Shown: one piece after another, positions 56,975 to 64,000 of the stretch
How the letters are laid out: each line of letters begins with the position of its first letter
Numbering within the stretch: position 1 is the first letter of the stretch
Assembly (NCBI RefSeq): GCF_034702125.1
Contig: NC_085875.1
Location: forward strand, 48,360,754 to 48,424,753
Source: Engraulis encrasicolus
Lineage: Eukaryota > Chordata > Actinopteri > Clupeiformes > Engraulidae
Length of the DNA stretch: 64,000 nucleotides
Reading direction: 5' to 3'
Made by a program: the position numbers and the translations under genes
The notes under the pieces: generated by a model
Database searches by the model: none
The model's input: only the letters and a program-made list of their open reading frames with translations
What the model was told of the DNA's origin: nothing

Positions 56975-57153
<179 letters not shown>

Positions 57154-57166
57154 TCTCCAGGGTATG

Positions 57167-57217
57167 TCAGGAAGATGGCTTCACACCCTTCTGTCGCTTC
57201 CCCGTCATACACTTGCC
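57167..57217 (-). CDS. RGS6-like, terminal coding exon
   Basis: After GTGTTTTTGTGCAG (minus strand) it reads GKCMTGKRQKGVKPSS and stops (TGA, plus 57167-57169). This matches the conserved end of RGS6/RGS7 (GKSLxGKRLxxLxxS). Phase 0 agrees with the preceding exon. Confidence 0.8.
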   Translation of the reverse strand, partial: GKCMTGKRQKGVKPSS

Positions 57218-57238
57218 CTGCACAAAAACACCCACACA

Positions 57239-57475
<237 letters not shown>

Positions 57476-57965
57476 ATGTTGAGCATGTAAGCATGTGTAT
57501 AGGCATGAATAGACCAAGCGAGACATGAGCGATTCCAACGGAAGTAATTGACATTTTATTGAATCGCATGACAAAAGCGGTTCGGGCGACTAGAGGTGAT
57601 TTGTGCGTCTTGAGCGACAGTTTGTAGTTGAACTTGAGCTAATATTATGCACCATTGAGGACACAGAGGTCATGTCTTCTGTATTTTTTTATTTAAATTT
57701 TTTAAATTTTAAAACGTATCTGTTGAAAATCAATCTATGATCAACAATGGTAAATGCAGCCTGTATACATTCCCCCTCAAACACAACCCATATATTTTTT
57801 AAATCATCACTTGAAATATCCAGACTATAGACTATTATCATAATATTAGCAAGCCTTGCAACAGTCTCATGGATACATTGCAAGGAAAAGTCTTCTCACC
57901 AAACATTCCAGAGCGCATCCTCAAGGCAGTGATTAATAAAAAGAGTTGGAAGCATTCTAAATTTA

Positions 57966-58092
<127 letters not shown>

Positions 58093-58104
58093 TGCTCCAC
58101 TCAC

Positions 58105-58167
58105 CTTGATGCGTGTGATCTTCTCCAGTGATTTGCGACGCCCCGATTTCTCACCGCCTGGGGGAGA
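58105..58167 (-). CDS. RGS6-like, C-terminal tail exon
   Basis: A 63-nt exon between GTTCCCCAG and GTGAGT on the minus strand. It encodes SPPGGEKSGRRKSLEKI plus TRIK. RGS6 has a comparable segment (GRRTSLEKFTR) between the RGS box and its final GKSL peptide, and this is the main reason to prefer RGS6 to RGS7. The exon is phase 0 at both ends, so it could be skipped without breaking the frame. Confidence 0.88.
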
Positions 58168-58482
58168 CTGGGGAACAGACACATAAATGTATGACGTTCA
58201 CTATGTCTTAAATTATCTCAAGTTTATTTTGCTTCAGACATGTGAAAGTTTTATCTTTTATCTGACATGATCGTCACACTTCACCACCTATGTGACCCTC
58301 TGATGTAGACGGAGGTTTCACCGTCGAAACATGTCAGGTAAAAGACAAAAACTTTCACATGTCTGGAAACAAAAGAATCTTGAAGACTTGGGGGCAAAGA
58401 CACAGATGGAGTGGGGTGGGGGGACGATGGTGCAGAGAGTTGAAGTTGGATAGGGAAGGGGAAGGACATACTGAACATGTTG

Positions 58483-58650
<168 letters not shown>

Positions 58651-58659
58651 GTGTGTTAC

Positions 58660-58746
58660 CTTGCGTGCCGTCAGCAGGTCCTGGTAGGTGCTGGAGCGCA
58701 GGAAACGACAGTAGCTATCTCTCTTCATCAGCTGGAAGATATGCAT
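58660..58746 (-). CDS. RGS6-like, end of RGS box
   Basis: An 87-nt exon in phase 0, minus strand, reading HIFQLMKRDSYCRFLRSS, TYQDLLTARK. These are the last helices of the RGS fold (consensus HIYKLMKSDSYxRFLRS.AYQDLL). Bounded by TTTGTAG and GTAACA. Confidence 0.93.
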
Positions 58747-58935
<189 letters not shown>

Positions 58936-58942
58936 ACACATA

Positions 58943-59559
58943 CAGTGCACAGCAATAATAAGTACACCCTTGTTGAAAAGTAAAATTTTGAAGAAAAAAA
59001 CACACAAACTTTTCTCAAAATAAGTGCCCCGTGCTTTAAGTTAAGCATGGTGGTTGGATTAAAATGGTTGGAGCTGTATGGATGCAATCAAGTGTAGGAA
59101 GCTGAATTTCACCAAAAGAAACATGCTTGTCAACATGCACTGTGACTACTGAAGAAGATCACGATACTCTCTATAGAATTTCATTCAAATCTCACACACA
59201 TCTAGTTTAGCCAGATGCAGACTCAAAATGTAAAAGTTCAATGTAAGGCAAAGATGAAATAAGGCATACCGATGACCTGCCTTTTAATCCCTTTCAATTG
59301 CAAGACGTTTCGGGCCAACATGGCCCCTTCTCAGACACTCTGTAGGAGTTTAACATAGGGGTGTACTCACTTTTGCACTAGCATAATTTAAAAAAAATTG
59401 ACAAATATGTCATTTATGTTATACTATTGACCTTACTTTTCTGTCGCTCAAAAGATGTTGTTGTATTACACTTACTCTATGAGCATTTTGGGGTGTTTAT
59501 TAAAATATTGTTCAAAATGTTGCTTTTCAACAAGGGTGTACTCATTATTGCTGTGCACT
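58943..59559. mobile_element. Tc1-type non-autonomous element in an RGS intron
   Basis: Ends CAGTGCACAGCAATAATAAG (left) and the complement CTCATTATTGCTGTGCACT (right), with TA on both sides (58941-58942, 59560-59561). The interior matches the 43174-43950 element, so both are one family. Confidence 0.85.
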
Positions 59560-59782
59560 TAATATACAAAAATATGAACACACACACACACACATGCGCG
59601 TGCACGCACACACACGAACACACACACACACGAACACACGCACACGTCCGCACATGAACACACACACACACACACATTAAAACACTCACACACACAAATG
59701 CACACACGCACGCGTGCAAACAAATACGTGTACACAAACACACGTGTGTGTGTGTGCAAGCGTTGCGCGATCATGTGTGTAC

Positions 59783-59969
59783 CTGTGCGTCCTCAAAGCT
59801 GTATCTGCCGGGGTCTCTGACGTTGATGCTCGTGGTTTCGTGTGTGTGTGAGTCTAGGTTTATAGAGCTAGGCGCTCCCTCTGCCAGGAACTCACTCCAG
59901 ATGTCCCGCACACACACGCTCACCTCCACCAGGGGGCGACACTTGAGGTCCTGCACCGCCAACCAGAAC
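59783..59969 (-). CDS. RGS6-like, RGS box core
   Basis: A 187-nt exon, minus strand, between GTGTCCTGTAG and GTACAC. It reads [55 protein letters not shown] and EDAQ. These are the central helices of the RGS box, with FWLA, the IW..FL..GAPS.INLD stretch and RY.FEDAQ, which contact the Galpha switch regions. The LAVQDLK and INLDSH..E.TS spellings are closer to RGS6 than to RGS9/11. A Cys (DLKC) replaces the usual Lys. Confidence 0.94.
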
Positions 59970-59984
59970 CTACAGGACACATAG

Positions 59985-59990
59985 GAATTA

Positions 59991-60051
<61 letters not shown>

Positions 60052-60130
60052 TGCAAACACACGCACGCACACAAACGCACACACGCACTAACACACACAC
60101 GCATGCACAGACGCACACATGTACGCACGC
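59985..60130. repeat. (CA)n-rich microsatellite
   Basis: CA tract (59990-60044) followed by CACG-type repeats. It starts just upstream, on the sense strand, of exon 59783-59969. Confidence 0.95.
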
Positions 60131-60316
60131 ACATTTGGTTAGTTCATTTGGGAAGACCAATAATTATTGGCACAATACAGTGGCCCAAGCAATGGTGTGT
60201 CTTCTACATAAATACCAAAATTATACTGGTCGACCTGTACTGTACAGGTACAGTATTCAGGGGTACAAGTGACATCTCCTTCTTCATATATGCAAGCTGC
60301 TTTGCTTTCTTTCAGG

Positions 60317-60469
<153 letters not shown>

Positions 60470-60737
60470 CCCAACCTTAATATCTTTGTGGGGTCCTTGT
60501 GGTGCCCTTCCCATCTTTCTTTGGCCCTTCCATTCATATAAACCCTAAAATAGCTAAAGAATGATAAATTGTGCCCAAAACAAAACAATCCCTAACCCTT
60601 ACTTGTCAGTGAGGAAATATTTTTACACTTTTACTCTGACCAGTAACAACAAAACTACCACAGCAAAAGGGGTCAAAACAGATTTGGGCCCAATATGGAG
60701 CAATGGCCTCAGCATGAAGGTAGATTGGTGTAGTGCA

Positions 60738-60983
<246 letters not shown>

Positions 60984-61009
60984 CTACTGACACACAAGCA
61001 CACATGCGC

Positions 61010-61375
<366 letters not shown>

Positions 61376-61922
61376 TGGGTTACTCTGTGTGCAGCGAACA
61401 GCACATGAAGCTCTGCATACATAAACTTTGGCTTAGGATATTGGCCTTGTTTACATTAGACATTTCATTCAGAATTAACGCAATTAAATTCTGAATAAAC
61501 CTTGATTCCGCTTTGAAAACATCATTTAAACACTTCACAATTCAGAATGAATTGGAAAAGCAATGTCAACTCAACTCAACCAAACTAGTTAATTCTGAAT
61601 TATCAATTCATTAATTAAATTAATCATTATTCAAATACATTATTATTCAAATTAATTATTAATTATTACAGAGTGTTCCAGAACACTGATTGGATAATGG
61701 ATAATGATGGTATTGATCTAGTCGGCAGTGCGGAGTTTGCACAGCTTCGCATGAATGGCAGCTCTTGGCAGAGACAGAGCAAAAGTTATTTACTATTGCT
61801 GACCATTACCATTCTAATACTGCTACAAGTACAAGGCACGTCCAAACGATAAGAGTCTCACTTTGCTGATGGAAAAACTTTGTTTATAAATAAACTTTCA
61901 AATTGTCAAACTTTCTAACACT

Positions 61923-62018
61923 AGCTGTGATTGGGTGATGCTAATAAGCGTAAATGAGCTGTGATTGGGTAATGCTAATAAGCGTAAATGAGCTGTGATT
62001 GGGTAATGCTAATGAGTG
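61923..62018. repeat. 34-bp minisatellite beside an RGS exon
   Basis: AGCTGTGATTGGGTAATGC.. repeats at 61923, 61957 and 61991 (2.8 copies). The last, partial copy ends four bases from the donor of exon 62022-62132. Confidence 0.92.
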
Positions 62019-62021
62019 TAC

Positions 62022-62132
62022 CTGTTCTCTGTCTCCCATAGGCTGGTGTCGTTACTCAGCCAGGGGTTCGAGGGTTCTGGGGGGGTCAGGAAGGGGTCGA
62101 ACTCCTGAAACTGCTCTGAGTAGCTCATCACG
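62022..62132 (-). CDS. RGS6-like, linker between GGL and RGS domains
   Basis: A 111-nt exon, minus strand, between GTCTGCAG and GTACAC. It reads VMSYSEQFQEFDPFLTPPEP, then SNPWLSNDTSLWETEN. R7 proteins share ISY.EQ..EYDP..TP.EPSNPW.SDD...W.. at this place, so the family call is firm. The first base completes Ser with the preceding exon. Confidence 0.95.
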
Positions 62133-62218
62133 CTGCAGACACACGCAGACACACGCAGACACACGCAGACACACGCACACACACACCTTACCATAAGATC
62201 AGCGCAACATTCACTGTT
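62133..62218. repeat. (CGCAGACACA)n short tandem repeat
   Basis: About four ACACGCAGAC units at 62135-62175, next to the acceptor of the 62022-62132 exon. Confidence 0.85.
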
Positions 62219-62220
62219 GA

Positions 62221-62339
<119 letters not shown>

Positions 62340-62362
62340 CACCTGTTCTTGGACACACTAAC

Positions 62363-62403
62363 CTGTCTGCCATTTTGGATATTTCCGTGCAGTGTCTGTC
62401 CAG
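62363..62403 (-). CDS. RGS6-like, end of GGL domain
   Basis: A 41-nt exon, minus strand, between TCAAACACAG and GTTAGTG. It reads LDRHCTEISKMAD plus AG, and with C of the next exon continues SVMSYSEQF. This matches the R7 GGL end (LDR.C..MSK.AESLISY.EQ). The GGL domain binds Gbeta5, which stabilises R7 proteins. Upstream exons (rest of GGL, DHEX, DEP) are not seen and should lie right of the window. Confidence 0.87.
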
Positions 62404-62660
62404 CTGTGTTTGAGCATGGAACACAAACACAAACATTCATTATATTTCATTACATTACACTAAGCTAACGCTTTTTCCAAAGTGACTTGCAGTCATTTAC
62501 AGGGTATTGGTTACAGTCTCTAGAGCAGTGTGGGGTTAGGTCTTTGCTCAGTGGCCTTTCAGCCATGGAGGGAGGAAGGGATTCATAAAGGTGGGATTCA
62601 AACCTGCAACCCTGTGAGCTACATTCACATATTTTTAATGAAAAAACTAAAGGCTCAATA

Positions 62661-64000
62661 CAGTGCCATGAGAAAGTTTGGGCACACTTTGTATTTATTT
62701 GATAGGACAGTCTGAGATGGTGACAGGAAGCGGGTGGGACAGAGAGACGGAGTGGGATCGGGAAATGACCCCGGCCGGACTCGAACCGGGATCCCCATAG
62801 GCATGCAAGCCCAAATGTGGGGGGCTTAGCGCGCTGCGCCACAGCAACCCCCAGCAGTGGAAGAATTTTAATAGGTGTTACAGAAACAATTTTATGTGGA
62901 TTTAAACAAAAAATAGGCATGTGCATAACTATGGGCACCTCAAAGAAGGTATACCATTAATATGAAGTAGAGCTCACCTTTGCTGATGTAATGGCCTGTG
63001 GATACTTGCTATACAAGAAGACAAGTTCCAACTGCCTGGTGCAACTGAATAGTTGCCAATTATTCAATCCAGAACCCCTCTAATTCAGTCAGGTTACTCA
63101 TTTGTCTTCTTCAGACATCCTGGTTCAAATAAATTCATTCTTTTTTAATGATGGTGATATCCCAAGACTGGTATGACCATTTCAAGACATTGTATTTGTT
63201 CTTTTTCCATTAACTCATTGTTGAATTTTGTTCAGTTCAGTGCAATCACTCTCCTTCTGGAAAGTCCAAACTTTGCTTAGCTTTAATTTTGTGACTGACA
63301 CTTGAACATTATTTTGAAAAATCTGCTATTTGAAAGGACTTAGTGAGGCCCTCAACTGTAATAAGTTTTACAGTGTGTATGCGAGCCATGCAGACCTATA
63401 GCAGGGTATACTTTGGGCCAGAGGTCGTAGAATTTATATGTACATTTTTTGCCATGTCCACCTCCCATTGTCAAGGTCAAATAACTCTAGCTCAGTCTCA
63501 TCTGACCACAGTATGATTTCCCAAAATGTTTTTAGCTTGTCCAGATAAGCTTTCTGCATACATTTAGCAACGTATTTCTGATGGATACACAGGAAAGCCT
63601 TTTTATGAATCAAGCATCCAATGAGCTTTTGCCTTGTGAAAAGCATACGCGGAAGGACCTATGTCTAAGTCTGCAGTATCACCAGCTATGGTCTTGTAGT
63701 TCTATGGGGGTGTTCTGTAGTGTGCCTGTTACCATTCTTACCATCCTTTGCCCATGCCTTTTAAAGCACTTTTCAAGCTACATTTTCCTTTCATGAGGAC
63801 CATTCCTGTTTCTTTCCATGCTTTCCAGTCGAAAGTTTCCACTCAAATGGTATTCCATTTCTGGCTGTGGAGAAGAATTGTCCAAGACTTCCAGAATACT
63901 TTGTGTACCTTTCTCGTTATACAAAGTAATGAATTATCTTTGTTTGAAGTCTGCAAAGAGTTGTTCATAGCCCACTATATTGCCACTCCCCAACACAGAA
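62661..64000 (-). mobile_element. Dead Tc1-like transposon (partial)
   Basis: Begins after TA with CAGTGCCATGAGAAAGTTTG, a typical Tc1-like end. A minus frame at 63434-63646 holds LIHKKAFLCIHQKYVAKC, then TFWEIILWSDETELELF, with the SDET Asp of the DDE transposase core. Stops and missing parts make it inactive. The other end is beyond the window. Confidence 0.75.
62690..62855 (-). mobile_element. tRNA-headed SINE inside the Tc1-like element
   Basis: On the minus strand it begins near 62850 with GTTGCTGTGGCGCAGCGCGC (A-box-like), carries GGTTCGAGTCC (B box, 62777-62787) and ends near ATCAAATAAA. Confidence 0.8.

Noticed and set aside
62770..62855. Functional tRNA gene
   Set aside because: A- and B-box-like parts are present, but the cloverleaf is not complete and a SINE body follows.

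Overview
The window is vertebrate nuclear DNA, most likely from a ray-finned (teleost) fish. Coding sequence is split into short GT/AG exons. Introns and spacers are packed with fish-type hAT, piggyBac-like, PIF/Harbinger-like and Tc1-like elements, L1/L2-type LINE fossils, tRNA-headed SINEs and very long CA/TG, GATA and TCTG microsatellites. There is no bacterial or viral gene organisation. The species cannot be named from sequence alone.

Left part (about 2.5-24.8 kb, plus strand): exons of a secreted or surface protein. A Pro/Thr linker exon leads into a complete trypsin-fold S1 protease domain (four exons, His/Asp/Ser triad intact, but Tyr where trypsins have Asp189). A small Ser/Thr-rich exon follows, then a giant mucin-like exon of 20-residue repeats, then the start of a SEA-like domain that continues into the next exon. 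Every junction is in phase, and the small-exon/mucin-exon junction recreates the repeat motif, so these parts probably form one protease-mucin-SEA chimera. The linker exon suggests another protease domain upstream of the window. The giant exon is badly assembled in its middle: 100 N, about 3.7 kb of error-ridden sequence and 177 consecutive G.

Middle part (about 24.8-48.4 kb): almost only mobile elements, including three hAT elements nested in each other, two abutting Harbinger-type MITEs sharing one TAA, a large foldback element, palindromic TTAA MITEs and dead LINE fragments. One candidate terminal exon with a poly(A) signal lies at 38.7-39.0 kb.

Right-middle (48.4-52.6 kb, plus strand): a second S1 protease, paralogous to the first with matching exon boundaries. 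It has Asp189 (trypsin-like) and stops where the first continues into its mucin tail.

Right part (57.2-62.4 kb, minus strand): the last seven exons of an R7-family RGS protein, best matched to RGS6 (end of the GGL domain, linker, whole RGS box, C-terminal tail). Its introns are saturated with CA/TG repeats, and one 5' splice site is the first unit of such a repeat. The rightmost 1.3 kb is a dead Tc1-like transposon carrying a SINE.

The proteases and the mucin probably act outside the cell, on an epithelial surface or in mucus. The RGS gene is an unrelated neighbour on the other strand.
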